From positions 2,519,501 to 2,583,500 of the forward strand of contig NZ_VISM01000001.1 in NCBI RefSeq assembly GCF_007827455.1: a stretch of 64,000 nt of DNA. The letters run 5' to 3'. Below are positions 16,988-26,238 of this stretch, in pieces. Origin of the DNA: Lutibacter sp. Hel_I_33_5 (GTDB lineage Bacteria; Bacteroidota; Bacteroidia; Flavobacteriales; Flavobacteriaceae). Every line of letters starts with the position of its first letter. Within the stretch, counting starts at the first letter, position 1. The notes below the pieces were generated by a model. The model searched no databases. It saw only the letters and a program-made list of their open reading frames with translations, and had not been told where the DNA came from. The translations under genes were made by a program, and so were the position numbers.

Positions 16988-18117
16988 TTTTTATGTTTTA
17001 GGGTTTTATAATATAGCTTAGAGAAATTTTCTGCAATAGCCATTCTACTAAAATTACTTTTAGCATATTCATGCATTTCTTCTTTCGGTATTTTTTTATT
17101 TTGATACTCTAATATACTTTCTAGTAATTGTTTTTTATTGTTTTTTTCTATAAGCTTTCCAAAATTATTTGGAAAATATTCTTTTATACCACCTACATCT
17201 GTAGAGATTACTGGTGTTCCACAACAAAAAGATTCTAAAATTACACAAGGTAAATTTTCATAATTACTAAAGAGTACAAAAACTGTTGCTTGTTGAAGAT
17301 ACTGTATAAGGTCTTTTTGAGGAATATGTTTAATGAATTCGATGTTAGCTTTTGTAAAATTTAATTTTTCAAGTTTGCCTTTATAGGTTTTATCCTCTCC
17401 ACCAATAAAATACCAGGTAAATTTACCAATACTATCTTCTAATTTTTTAGCAACATCAAGCATTCCAGTTATGTTTTTATGCGTATCAAGCATACTAGAA
17501 ATATGTACAATCGTAAATTTTTCTACCAACTCTTCTGTTGGTTTAAAAATAGTAGTATCAACAACATTAGGAATCTTAAAGTAATTACCTTTTAGCCCAA
17601 TACTTAACATCGATTCTTTTAGGTTATCACTAACAGGACAAACAAAATTAGCATTTTTTACAATGAATTTAGAAACTAGTATTTCAATTGTACTAATTGA
17701 TTTATTAAAAGGGGAGTGGTAGCCCGTCCAATGTTCAGAAATTATATAAGGTTTCTTCTTGATCCATTTTTGATGTAGAGCAAAAATACCAAATGGATAA
17801 ATTTCATTTAAATGCAAAATATCAAAAGGCTTAATTTTTTTCATTAGGAGAAAATAAGCTTTCCAAAACCTTAAAAATTTTATTATTGAATTATTAGTTT
17901 CTTTTATATAAGCAATGTGAGTATCGACTTTATTTATTTTATTAGATTCAATATTTATATTTTGATGAGTATTTTTATCAGAAATAATATGAAGTACCGA
18001 AACTTCATGTTTTAAAGAAACTGCTTCTGCGTGGCGTTGAATAAAGTCGCCATTAGTCGGTAAAACTTTAGAAGGATACCAGCCACATATAAAAAGAATA
18101 TGCAATTTATTTTTCAA
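16984..18117 (-). CDS. Glycosyltransferase family 4 protein
   Basis: 377 residues with two Rossmann-like halves. The N-terminal half begins LHILFICGWYPSKVLPTNGDFIQRHAEA, a typical GT4 acceptor loop. The C-terminal half has FIGGEDKTYKGKLEKL, FVLFSNYENLPCVILESFCCGTPVISTDVGGIKE, the E-x7-E donor motif of GT-B retaining enzymes. It should add a sugar to a surface glycan, in line with the flippase translated right after it. The start appears to be TTG (18115-18117); I see no better ATG. Confidence 0.88.
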   Translation of the reverse strand: MKNKLHILFICGWYPSKVLPTNGDFIQRHAEAVSLKHEVSVLHIISDKNTHQNINIESNKINKVDTHIAYIKETNNSIIKFLRFWKAYFLLMKKIKPFDILHLNEIYPFGIFALHQKWIKKKPYIISEHWTGYHSPFNKSISTIEILVSKFIVKNANFVCPVSDNLKESMLSIGLKGNYFKIPNVVDTTIFKPTEELVEKFTIVHISSMLDTHKNITGMLDVAKKLEDSIGKFTWYFIGGEDKTYKGKLEKLNFTKANIEFIKHIPQKDLIQYLQQATVFVLFSNYENLPCVILESFCCGTPVISTDVGGIKEYFPNNFGKLIEKNNKKQLLESILEYQNKKIPKEEMHEYAKSNFSRMAIAENFSKLYYKTLKHKN

Positions 18118-18188
18118 AAAATAGATTTAAATAAAAACAAATATAAGTACTTCATTGTGTATTTGGATAGAATTAATACTTTTATAAA

Positions 18189-18872
18189 ATGAATATTAAA
18201 CACATATTTTTTGATTTAGATCACACATTGTGGGATTTTGAAAAAAACTCAGATCTTTCATTTAAAAAAGTATTCAGGGAACTAAACGTAAAAGTTGATG
18301 TAGATATTTTCTTTAAGGTCTATAAACCTATTAATTTTAATTACTGGAAATTATATAGAGAAGAAAAAGTGTCTAAAGAAGTTTTAAGATATGGAAGATT
18401 AAAAGACGCTTTTGATGCAATTCAATTTGAGATTTCAGATGAGGTGATAGATCAAATAGCGATTAAATATATAGATTATTTACCAGATTTTAATTATTTG
18501 TTTGAAGGTACTTTTGAACTCTTAGATTATTTAAAAGATAAATACCAATTACATATTATTACAAATGGATTTGAAGAAATTCAAAGTAAAAAAATGGAAA
18601 GCTCAAACATTCATCATTATTTTAATCAAATAATAACATCCGAATCTGTAGGTGTAAAGAAACCAAATCCTAAAGTTTTTGACTATGCTTTAATGAAAGC
18701 AAACGCTATAAAAGAAGAGTCAATTATGATTGGAGATAACTTAGAAGCTGATATTCAGGGGGCTATAAATGTTGGTCTAAGAGCAATTCATTGCAATTTT
18801 GATAATAAAAAAAATAATGATAAAAAGATAACTTCTGTCACTTCGCTTTTAGAAATAAAACAATATCTTTAA
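18189..18872 (+). CDS. YjjG-family noncanonical pyrimidine nucleotidase (HAD)
   Basis: 227 residues. HAD motif I FFDLDHTLWDFEKN, motif II HIITNGF, and the motif III/IV region KKPNPKVFDYAL and IMIGDNLEADIQGA. The overall pattern matches YjjG nucleotidases, which clear non-canonical pyrimidine nucleotides. Cytoplasmic. Divergent from the glycosyltransferase with 71 bp between. Confidence 0.88.
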   Translation: MNIKHIFFDLDHTLWDFEKNSDLSFKKVFRELNVKVDVDIFFKVYKPINFNYWKLYREEKVSKEVLRYGRLKDAFDAIQFEISDEVIDQIAIKYIDYLPDFNYLFEGTFELLDYLKDKYQLHIITNGFEEIQSKKMESSNIHHYFNQIITSESVGVKKPNPKVFDYALMKANAIKEESIMIGDNLEADIQGAINVGLRAIHCNFDNKKNNDKKITSVTSLLEIKQYL

Positions 18873-18905
18873 CCAGTTATCGTTTTGTATAAATAACAAA
18901 GATTT

Positions 18906-19448
18906 ATGAAATTTCTTAAATGTAATTTTTTATTTTTTGTAGTAATTTTTAGCCTAGTATCGTGCTATAAAAATTTAGACTTTAAACAAGTTGATACTTT
19001 TACATCAAGTCAGGTTGTAGAAACATCTTTAATTTATTTTAAAATTAAGGAGCCTGCATTTATTGATGCTGCTAATAATATAGAATTATCTTCTGTTAGT
19101 GATATAACCGAATTTACACTTTTAAATACTGATAGGGCAAAAAATAATCTTCAAAGAGTAGATCTTTATTTTGAAATAAAGAACGAGTTTAATAGATCTT
19201 TTGATACAAGATTGCAGTTTTTAGATGAAAACGATCAAATAGTTTTTTCTGATACTTTAAATCTTGTAAGACCAAAACAATTAAATTATAAAGATGGTGT
19301 AGAAATTATTATTGCAAAAAATGCTGCTCTTTTAAATTCAAATAAAATAAAATTAACACTTAATATTTCTGGAGGACAAGCTTTGGATTCTACCTCAGTA
19401 AATGAGTTTGAGTTTAAATCTTCAGGTAAATATTACTTTAAATTTTAA
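18906..19448 (+). CDS. Putative lipoprotein, unknown function
   Basis: 180 residues with a lipoprotein signal: basic start, hydrophobic stretch and lipobox LVSC at about 17-20. The remainder looks like a beta-rich domain (VDLYFEIKNEFNRSFDTRLQFL). I do not recognise the family. Two nt separate it from the DUF5723-like outer-membrane protein gene, so the two are probably made together. Confidence 0.75.
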   Translation: MKFLKCNFLFFVVIFSLVSCYKNLDFKQVDTFTSSQVVETSLIYFKIKEPAFIDAANNIELSSVSDITEFTLLNTDRAKNNLQRVDLYFEIKNEFNRSFDTRLQFLDENDQIVFSDTLNLVRPKQLNYKDGVEIIIAKNAALLNSNKIKLTLNISGGQALDSTSVNEFEFKSSGKYYFKF

Positions 19449-19450
19449 GA

Positions 19451-20824
19451 ATGATAAGAAGAGTATTAATAATAATTTTCATATCATTTTGTAGTACTAT
19501 ATTTTCTCAAAATTCGAATATATTATATGGGTTCGATGAAATTCCTCAAACGTTACTATTAAACCCTGGAGCAGAAACTAATTATAAATTTCATGCTGGA
19601 ATTCCTTTATTATCTGGAGTGTCTTTAAGTTATGGTATTTCTGGTTTTACACTAGCCGATTTATTTGTAAGTAAAGGAGATTTTTCATCAAAATTCGATA
19701 GAGTTTTCAATTTATTAGTTCCAGAAGATAATATCAAAGTAAATGTTCATATAGATATATTAAATGCTGGTTATCGATATGATGATAAAACGTATTTAAG
19801 TTTCGGGTTTTATGAAGAATTAGATTTAATTGGTTATTTCCCACAAGATATTGCAACACTTTTATATAAAGGTAATTCAGTATATTTAAATAGAAACTTT
19901 TCTTTTTCTCAGTTAAGTTATAAAGCAGATATTTTAGGTGTGTTGCATGCCGGAATTAGTAGAAAAATAAATAAGAGATTAAATGTTGGAGCTAGAGCAA
20001 AAATTTATTCATCTAGTTTTAATTTATATTCTAATAATAATTCAGGTACAATTACCACTACTTTAGGACAGAATAATATTTATAAGCACTATTTTACAAA
20101 TCTTGATGTAGATGTTAAAACATCAGGATTAGTTGATGAGGATGACCAATTTATAGAAGATGTTTCTAGATTATATAAAAAGTCTTTTTTAAATGGTAAT
20201 TTAGGGATAGGTTTTGATTTTGGGTTTACGTATCATGTAAGACCAGATATTGAAGTTACAGCTAGTATTTTAGATCTTGGTTTTATTAATTATAGCAAGA
20301 ATATTAAAAATTCTTTTTTAAATGGTACGCATGCTACAGAAGGAATTAATTTTGAATACAATCCTTCAAGTTTATTGGGTTATTGGGCAGAATTTGATGC
20401 GGAATTAACAAGGAATTTACCAAGGGGAAGTAATAAAGAATCGTATTTGCTTTGGAGGCCAGCTAAAATAAATGCTGCTGTAAAGTATAGTTTTGGAGAA
20501 ATAAGAAGTAAAAAATGTTTTACTGAAACGTATAAAAAGTATTATTATAACGCAATAGGTTTTCAGTTAAATACAGTTATGAGACCCTTGAAACCTCAAT
20601 TTTCATTTACTTCGTTTATAGAGAAAACATTATCTGATAAAATTTTAGTAAAAGCAACACATACAGTAGACGAGTATTCTTTTACAAATATTGGTTTTGG
20701 TCTTACAACAAGAATTGGAAAAGTAAATGTATATGGTGTAGTAGATAATGTTTTAAAACTTGTAGATTTATCAGATGCAAATATTTTTTCTTTACAATTT
20801 GGAGTAAATTTAATTATTGATTAA
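19451..20824 (+). CDS. DUF5723-like outer membrane protein
   Basis: 457 residues. Signal peptide to about residue 20 (...STIFSQ), then NPGAETNYKFHAGIPLLSGVSLSYG and repeated amphipathic strands (LNVGARAKIYSSSF, LGIGFDFGFTYHV, INAAVKYSFGE) ending in a strand pair. This fits the DUF5723 family of predicted beta-barrel proteins in Bacteroidota. Function unknown; some relatives occur with gliding or PorP/SprF-like barrels. Operon with the genes on either side (2-nt gaps). Confidence 0.72.
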   Translation: MIRRVLIIIFISFCSTIFSQNSNILYGFDEIPQTLLLNPGAETNYKFHAGIPLLSGVSLSYGISGFTLADLFVSKGDFSSKFDRVFNLLVPEDNIKVNVHIDILNAGYRYDDKTYLSFGFYEELDLIGYFPQDIATLLYKGNSVYLNRNFSFSQLSYKADILGVLHAGISRKINKRLNVGARAKIYSSSFNLYSNNNSGTITTTLGQNNIYKHYFTNLDVDVKTSGLVDEDDQFIEDVSRLYKKSFLNGNLGIGFDFGFTYHVRPDIEVTASILDLGFINYSKNIKNSFLNGTHATEGINFEYNPSSLLGYWAEFDAELTRNLPRGSNKESYLLWRPAKINAAVKYSFGEIRSKKCFTETYKKYYYNAIGFQLNTVMRPLKPQFSFTSFIEKTLSDKILVKATHTVDEYSFTNIGFGLTTRIGKVNVYGVVDNVLKLVDLSDANIFSLQFGVNLIID

Positions 20825-20826
20825 TT

Positions 20827-21615
20827 ATGATAAAAAAAATTACACTTTCAGTTTTATTCGTCTTATCGATGAATTCTTTTTCTCAAAAAACAATTAATAA
20901 TTATAAATACATAATTGTTCCCAATCAATTTGAATTTTTAAAGCAAGAGGATCAATATCAAACAAGTTCTTTAACTAAGTTTTTATTTAATAAAAAAGGA
21001 TTTACTACCTTCTTAAATAATGAAAGTTTTCCAGAAGAATTATCTAGAAATAGATGTTTAGCATTAACAGTAAAACTAAAAAGGAACTCTAGTTTTTTAT
21101 CTACTAAAAATAAAATTGAATTGTTGGATTGTAATAACAAAGTTGTATTTACTTCTCAAGAAGGAAGAAGTAAAAATAAAGACTATAAAAAAGCATATCA
21201 TGAATCAATAAGAAAAGCTTTTAAATCTATTGAAGCGCTTAATTATAAGTATCAACCAGTAAGTCAATCTGATAAAACCGTAGTTAGTAACAAAGAAATT
21301 AGTGAAATTTCTCCATTGAAAGTAGTGAAAACTGTAACTCAAAAAAATAAGGGTAAAGTTATTAAGGAAGTTTTACCTAAAGAAAAACTGAAGGTAAATG
21401 AGAATAACATTCTATATGCTCAATCAAAAGAAAACGGATTCCAGTTAGTAAACACAAAACCAGAAGTTGTTTTTAATGTTTTAAAAACTAATAAAAATGA
21501 TATTTTTATTATTAAAGACAAAAACGGAATTCTATATAAAAAAGGTGATTTATGGTTCGCCGAATTTTACGAGAATAATCAAAAAGTAATTCAAAAATAT
21601 CAGATTAAATTTTAA
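20827..21615 (+). CDS. Exported protein of unknown function
   Basis: 262 residues with a signal peptide ending at about NSFSQ. The first part (NYKYIIVPNQFEFLKQEDQYQTSSLTKFLFNKKGF) recurs in uncharacterised Flavobacteriaceae proteins next to DUF5723 genes. A linker rich in Lys/Val follows, and the end ([25 protein letters not shown]) looks beta-rich. Its stop codon overlaps the stop of rarA on the opposite strand (4 nt). Confidence 0.7.
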   Translation: MIKKITLSVLFVLSMNSFSQKTINNYKYIIVPNQFEFLKQEDQYQTSSLTKFLFNKKGFTTFLNNESFPEELSRNRCLALTVKLKRNSSFLSTKNKIELLDCNNKVVFTSQEGRSKNKDYKKAYHESIRKAFKSIEALNYKYQPVSQSDKTVVSNKEISEISPLKVVKTVTQKNKGKVIKEVLPKEKLKVNENNILYAQSKENGFQLVNTKPEVVFNVLKTNKNDIFIIKDKNGILYKKGDLWFAEFYENNQKVIQKYQIKF

Positions 21616-22883
21616 TAATCATATTTATCTTTCCATCTATTTTTTAAAACCTCTTTAAACTGATTTTCTCTAGGATTGTTTCCAGGTTCATATAATTTTG
21701 TTCCAGAAATTTCTTCAGGTAAAAACTCTTGATGTATAAAATTACCAGGATAGTTATGAGAATACTGATAATCTTTGCCATAATCTAAATCTTTCATCAA
21801 TTTAGTAGGTGCATTCCTTAAATGCAGCGGTATAGATAAATCTCCAGTTTTTTTAACCAACTGTTGTGCTTTTCCTATTGCCATATAAGAGGCATTACTT
21901 TTTGCAGAATTCGCTAAATATACCGCGCACTGACTTAATATAATTCTAGACTCTGGATATCCGATTGTAGAAACAGCTTGAAAAGTAGTATTAGCTAAAA
22001 TTAACGCAGTAGGATTTGCATTACCAATATCTTCTGAAGCTAAAATTAATAATCTTCTTGCAATAAATTTAACATCTTCACCACCTTCAATCATTCTAGC
22101 TAACCAATAAACAGCAGCATTTGGATCGCTTCCTCTAATCGATTTTATAAAAGCAGATATAATATCATAATGTTGTTCGCCAGTTTTATCATATCTAACG
22201 GTATTTTTTTGAACTTTTTCAAGAACCATTTTATTGGTAATTTCAATTTCGTCTTCAGAAGAAACTAAAAGTTCAAAAATATTTAATAGTTTTCTTGCGT
22301 CACCACTAGATACTTGAAGCAAAGCATCGGTTTCTTTTAATATAATTTTTTTTGTTGATAAAATTGCATCCTCTTTCATCGCTCTATGTAACAAAGCAAT
22401 TAAATCGTCTTTATCAAAAGAATTTAAAATATAAACCTGACAACGAGAAAGTAGGGCAGGAATTACCTCAAAACTAGGGTTTTCAGTAGTAGCACCAATT
22501 AAAGTTACCCAACCTTTTTCTACGGCTCCTAATAAAGAATCTTGTTGAGATTTACTAAATCTATGAATTTCATCGATAAATAAAATGGGATTCTTCTGAG
22601 TGAATAATCCGCCACTTTTTTTAGCTTTCTCGATTACTTCTCTAACATCTTTTACTCCAGAACTAATGGCACTTAATGTATAAAATGGCCTACCTGAAAC
22701 ATTTGCAATAATATTTGCTAAGGTTGTTTTTCCTATTCCTGGAGGCCCCCAAAGTATTAATGAAGGAATAATACCTTGTTTAATATGCTGTGTTAAAACA
22801 CCTTTCTCACCAACTAAATGTTGTTGGCTGATATAGTCTTCAAGCTTTTTTGGTCTAATTCTTTCTGCCAAAGGTTCATTCAT
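21612..22883 (-). CDS. rarA: Replication-associated recombination protein A (RarA/MgsA)
   Basis: 423 residues. AAA+ ATPase: Walker A GPPGIGKT at 46-53, Walker [20 protein letters not shown], sensor [11 protein letters not shown], and the C-terminal tetramerisation region ([35 protein letters not shown]). It belongs to the RarA/Mgs1/WRNIP1 family, which acts at stalled replication forks together with SSB. Divergent from the rhomboid gene. Confidence 0.95.
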   Translation of the reverse strand: MNEPLAERIRPKKLEDYISQQHLVGEKGVLTQHIKQGIIPSLILWGPPGIGKTTLANIIANVSGRPFYTLSAISSGVKDVREVIEKAKKSGGLFTQKNPILFIDEIHRFSKSQQDSLLGAVEKGWVTLIGATTENPSFEVIPALLSRCQVYILNSFDKDDLIALLHRAMKEDAILSTKKIILKETDALLQVSSGDARKLLNIFELLVSSEDEIEITNKMVLEKVQKNTVRYDKTGEQHYDIISAFIKSIRGSDPNAAVYWLARMIEGGEDVKFIARRLLILASEDIGNANPTALILANTTFQAVSTIGYPESRIILSQCAVYLANSAKSNASYMAIGKAQQLVKKTGDLSIPLHLRNAPTKLMKDLDYGKDYQYSHNYPGNFIHQEFLPEEISGTKLYEPGNNPRENQFKEVLKNRWKDKYDY

Positions 22884-22959
22884 ATTGTAAAAATAGGAAA
22901 GATTTCTGACAGAATTTGTAAAACGCAGCTTTGGTTAGATTTTTGTTGTTTTTATTGTA

Positions 22960-23685
22960 ATGAATGATGAAATTACATATCATAAAAATACATTTACGAT
23001 TCCAATTTTATATGTTGCAATAATTTGGGTTGTGTACTGGATTGAAATTCATTTTAATTTCAATTTTAATAAGTTTGGAGTTTTTCCAAGAACTTTTGAA
23101 GGTTTTAGAGGTGTTTTTTTAACGCATTTCATTCATAGTAATACAAACCACCTTTTTAATAATTCTATTCCTTTATTTGTGCTCTTAACTAGTCTTTTTT
23201 ATTTTTATAAAGATGTTGCTATTAAAATATTGCTTATTGGAGGTTTTTTTACTGGATTCATAACATGGGTAATCGCTAGAGAATCTTTTCATATTGGAGC
23301 AAGTGGAATTGTCTATCTACTATTTAGTTTTGTGTTTTTTAGTGGAATTATTAAAAGTCATTATAGACTAGTTGCCTTATCTTTAATTATCATTTTTTTA
23401 TATGGTAGTATGATTTGGTATATTTTACCAATAAAAGAGGGGATGTCTTGGGAAGGACATCTATCTGGGTTCATGACAGGGTTAATCTTAGCTTTTTTAA
23501 ATAGAAAAAAAGGAATTATAAAAAAAGAGCATCAATTTGTAGAAACAGAATTTGACACGTTGTTTGATGAAGATGGAAATTTTTCACCTCCTATAATTGA
23601 AAATAGGGTAGAAGAGGAGATTCCTAAAATTATATATGATTATAAGATTCCCAAAAAGGGAAATGATGATGTTACTAAAAACTAA
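22960..23685 (+). CDS. Rhomboid family intramembrane serine protease
   Basis: 241 residues with six hydrophobic helices. The catalytic dyad is visible: Ser115 in GASGIVY and His167 in GHLSG, with HFIHSNTNHLFNN as the conserved loop before them. It cleaves transmembrane segments in the inner membrane; the substrate is unknown. The last codons (ACT AAA AAC TAA) lie inside the heptamer tandem repeat. Confidence 0.9.
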   Translation: MNDEITYHKNTFTIPILYVAIIWVVYWIEIHFNFNFNKFGVFPRTFEGFRGVFLTHFIHSNTNHLFNNSIPLFVLLTSLFYFYKDVAIKILLIGGFFTGFITWVIARESFHIGASGIVYLLFSFVFFSGIIKSHYRLVALSLIIIFLYGSMIWYILPIKEGMSWEGHLSGFMTGLILAFLNRKKGIIKKEHQFVETEFDTLFDEDGNFSPPIIENRVEEEIPKIIYDYKIPKKGNDDVTKN

Positions 23686-23726
23686 AAACTAAAAACTAAA
23701 AACTAAAAACTAAAAACTAAAAACTA
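23674..23726. repeat. ACTAAAA heptamer tandem repeat
   Basis: Seven full copies of ACTAAAA (23674-23722) plus ACTA. The array spans the convergent junction of the rhomboid gene and rlmB and supplies the stop codons of both: TAA on plus at 23683-23685, and TAG on minus at 23724-23726. No hairpin is formed. It is a simple sequence repeat that could change length by slippage. Confidence 0.9.
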
Positions 23727-24467
23727 CAACGTCCTTTGTCTTACAGTTTCATATAAAAAAGCACCACAAGCTACAGAAACATTTAATGATTCTATTTCAC
23801 CAAGTAAAGGTAATTTTGCTTTATAATCTACCATTTTCAAAATAGATGGATTAACACCTCTATGTTCTGATCCCATAACTATTGCCATTGGTTGATTAAA
23901 ATCAATATCAAATACTGAATCTTCTGTTTTTTCAGTAGCTGCAACAGTTTTTATTTCTGATGCTTGTAAAAGGAATAAAGCATCTTTAATATGATCTACT
24001 TTACAAATTGGTATTTTAAAAGCTGCTCCAGCAGATGTTTTTATTGTTTCAGCATTAACAGGAGCACTTCCGCTTTTTTGAATTATTATTCCGTTAACAC
24101 CAGTACATTCAGCTGTTCTAATAATGGCACCAAAATTTCTTACATCAGATAATTGATCTAATAATAAGAATAAAGGAATCTTATTACTTTCTAATGTAGT
24201 TTCAATTAAAGTCTCTAAATCGTAAAATTCTATAGGTGATATTTGTGCAACTGCACCTTGATGATTATTGTTTTTAGACAGTCTATCTAATTTCTCTACA
24301 GGAACCATACTAGTTGCTATCTTCTTTTCTTTTATCAATTTATCTAACTGATAGAATAGGTCACCTCTTAATCCTTTTTGAAGATAAACTTTGTTCATAG
24401 TAGAGCCACTTTCAATAGCTTCTATGATGGCTCTTATTCCAAAAATATTTGTAGATTCTTTAATCAT
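23724..24467 (-). CDS. rlmB: 23S rRNA 2'-O-methyltransferase RlmB (TrmH/SpoU family)
   Basis: 247 residues from the ATG at 24465-24467 (the frame continues upstream, but only this start gives MIKESTNIFGIRAIIEAIESG). It has the N-terminal substrate-binding fold and the SPOUT knot motifs LLDQLSDVRNFGAIIRTAEC, IVMGSEHRGV and LNVSVACGAFLYE. It methylates a 23S guanosine (G2251 in E. coli). A box TACATTTG (24472-24479, minus) lies 5 nt before the start. Confidence 0.9.
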   Translation of the reverse strand: MIKESTNIFGIRAIIEAIESGSTMNKVYLQKGLRGDLFYQLDKLIKEKKIATSMVPVEKLDRLSKNNNHQGAVAQISPIEFYDLETLIETTLESNKIPLFLLLDQLSDVRNFGAIIRTAECTGVNGIIIQKSGSAPVNAETIKTSAGAAFKIPICKVDHIKDALFLLQASEIKTVAATEKTEDSVFDIDFNQPMAIVMGSEHRGVNPSILKMVDYKAKLPLLGEIESLNVSVACGAFLYETVRQRTL

Positions 24468-24494
24468 TTTGCAAATGTAGTTTAAATTGAGAGC

Positions 24495-24530
24495 ATAAAA
24501 AAACCATCTCAATTGAGATGGTTTTTTTAT
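24495..24530. terminator. Bidirectional terminator hairpin
   Basis: Perfect palindrome AACCATCTC-AATT-GAGATGGTT (24502-24523) flanked by a run of A before and T7 after. Read on the minus strand, it ends the gene at 24543-25247 before rlmB. Confidence 0.85.
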
Positions 24531-24542
24531 TGTTTTACAATA

Positions 24543-25247
24543 TTATTGAATAAAATGTGCTAATATTTTTTTAACATCTTTTTCTTTCTTAAAAGAAAGA
24601 TCTTTTTTCTTTGCAAATGCCTTTATTTCATTAGTTTTTTCCTTTCCTATCAAACCAACAATTTTACTTCTTTTAAGTTTAAACTTTTTTACTTCATCAT
24701 TCTTTCTGATAAAAATTGATTCCTGTCTAACAAATTTATCAAAAGACCTATTTAACATAGGGTTAGCAGATCCTTCAACAAATTTAACTGAATACCCTTT
24801 TAATAATTGAAAATCTTTATTTTCATAAATAATTTGATATACTCTAGAATCTTCAGAAGAAAAATATTTTTTATAAACCTTATTATTAATAATAAATTTA
24901 TCTATGTTATTAAAGTTAAAAACAAAGACTTTTTTATTACCTCTAACTTTAGATTCAAAAGAATTACTTTTTATATTTAAGTTAATATTTTGGATGGAGA
25001 ATTTTTTGTTATCTTTTGTAACAATTACACCATTATTTTCCCACTCATCTAGTAAATAAAAAGAACCTAAAATTTTTCTTCTAGGATTGTTAAAAGACAC
25101 AGAACCTCCATAGGCATTAACACTATTAGTTGCTGCAACAGAGTTTGTGAATGATTGAAAATCATTTAAAGCCGTTCCTTCTTGATCTTGGCTAAATGAT
25201 AAACTAAAACTAATTATAAAGCTAAGTGTCAATAAAATTTTTCTCAT
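24543..25247 (-). CDS. Exported protein of a three-member paralogous family (member A)
   Basis: 234 residues. Signal peptide ending near FSLSFSQ. It is homologous to the two proteins encoded at 25486-27007: shared GS(F/V/I)(Y/F)L(L/F)DEWEN, a NL(N)-rich strand block, (S/G)(A)(S/A)NPM(L/V)NR, and a Lys-rich C-terminus ending KKE(K/E)DV(K)KIL. It is the most divergent of the three and stands alone on the minus strand. I cannot name the family. Confidence 0.8.
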   Translation of the reverse strand: MRKILLTLSFIISFSLSFSQDQEGTALNDFQSFTNSVAATNSVNAYGGSVSFNNPRRKILGSFYLLDEWENNGVIVTKDNKKFSIQNINLNIKSNSFESKVRGNKKVFVFNFNNIDKFIINNKVYKKYFSSEDSRVYQIIYENKDFQLLKGYSVKFVEGSANPMLNRSFDKFVRQESIFIRKNDEVKKFKLKRSKIVGLIGKEKTNEIKAFAKKKDLSFKKEKDVKKILAHFIQ

Positions 25248-25485
25248 AATATTTGATTATTTTTTTTAAGATTGCTAAAATAGCAAAAATACTATTTATT
25301 TAATGTTAAAAAATATAGATTATTCATAAAATTAACATTTTATTAGGGTAATGTTTTGTCAAAAGGAAATATAACAATATCAAGTAATTGAAAATGTTGA
25401 AAAATATAAATTAAATCCTTTATATTCAGTTAATTAAATTTTTTTTCACTAACTTTTAAGTATTATTAATTTAAAAATATTTATT

Positions 25486-26238
25486 ATGAAAAAAATAATT
25501 TTTTTGGCGTCTTTATTTTTTACAATGAATTGTTTTAGTCAAAGCTTTTTAGAGGCTTATGAGAACACAAGACATTTTGAGCCTTTTGATCATGCAAATG
25601 GACTTTATGATGGAGAGTTTGAAACACTTACAGGTAACCCAGAAGAATGGAGTAAAGTTATGGGTATTTTGCATCAATTTGATGATATACAATTAGCAAA
25701 AAGAGGTTTTGACGGTTCTGTATTTTTATTTGATGAATGGGAAAATAGATCTGTGGTTTATGCAAACAACACAAAATTTGTTTTTCCTAATTTAAATTAT
25801 AATATTGAAAAAGATGAGTTTATGTTTCGATTAAACGATTCTACTTATGTTTTTGATATGAATAAAGTACAAGGAATTAAAATCAAAAATAAAAGTTTTA
25901 AATCTGTTAATGTTGAAGGGGTTAAAAATAATTTTGAAATTGTTCATAAAACCAAAAAAATATCTTTACTAAAAAAGTACAGTATTTCCTTATCTAAAGC
26001 TTCTCCAAATCCAATGGTAAATAGAAAAAGAAGTAAGATAAAAAGGAAAAGTAAATACTACTTAGAACGAGCAAATAATCTCACTCCTTTTTCTCTTAGA
26101 AAATCAGCTATTGTGAAATTAGTTTCTATTGATAAAATAAAAGATTTAAAATGGTTTGTTAAGAGCAAAAAACTCTCATACAAAAAAGAGGAAGACGTTA
26201 AAATTATTTTGAATTATATTAGCAACTTAAATGTATAG
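25486..26238 (+). CDS. Exported protein of a three-member paralogous family (member B)
   Basis: 250 residues. Signal peptide ending near NCFSQ, then EWSKVMGILHQFDDIQLAKRGFDGS, FLFDEWENRS, FVFPNLNYNIEKDEFMF, SPNPMVNRKRSKIKRKSKYY and a C-terminal basic helix. Member C shares each block, so the pair is a recent tandem duplication. The two genes overlap by 8 nt. No enzyme motif is visible. The 238 bp before it hold no gene that I can see. Confidence 0.8.
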   Translation: MKKIIFLASLFFTMNCFSQSFLEAYENTRHFEPFDHANGLYDGEFETLTGNPEEWSKVMGILHQFDDIQLAKRGFDGSVFLFDEWENRSVVYANNTKFVFPNLNYNIEKDEFMFRLNDSTYVFDMNKVQGIKIKNKSFKSVNVEGVKNNFEIVHKTKKISLLKKYSISLSKASPNPMVNRKRSKIKRKSKYYLERANNLTPFSLRKSAIVKLVSIDKIKDLKWFVKSKKLSYKKEEDVKIILNYISNLNV

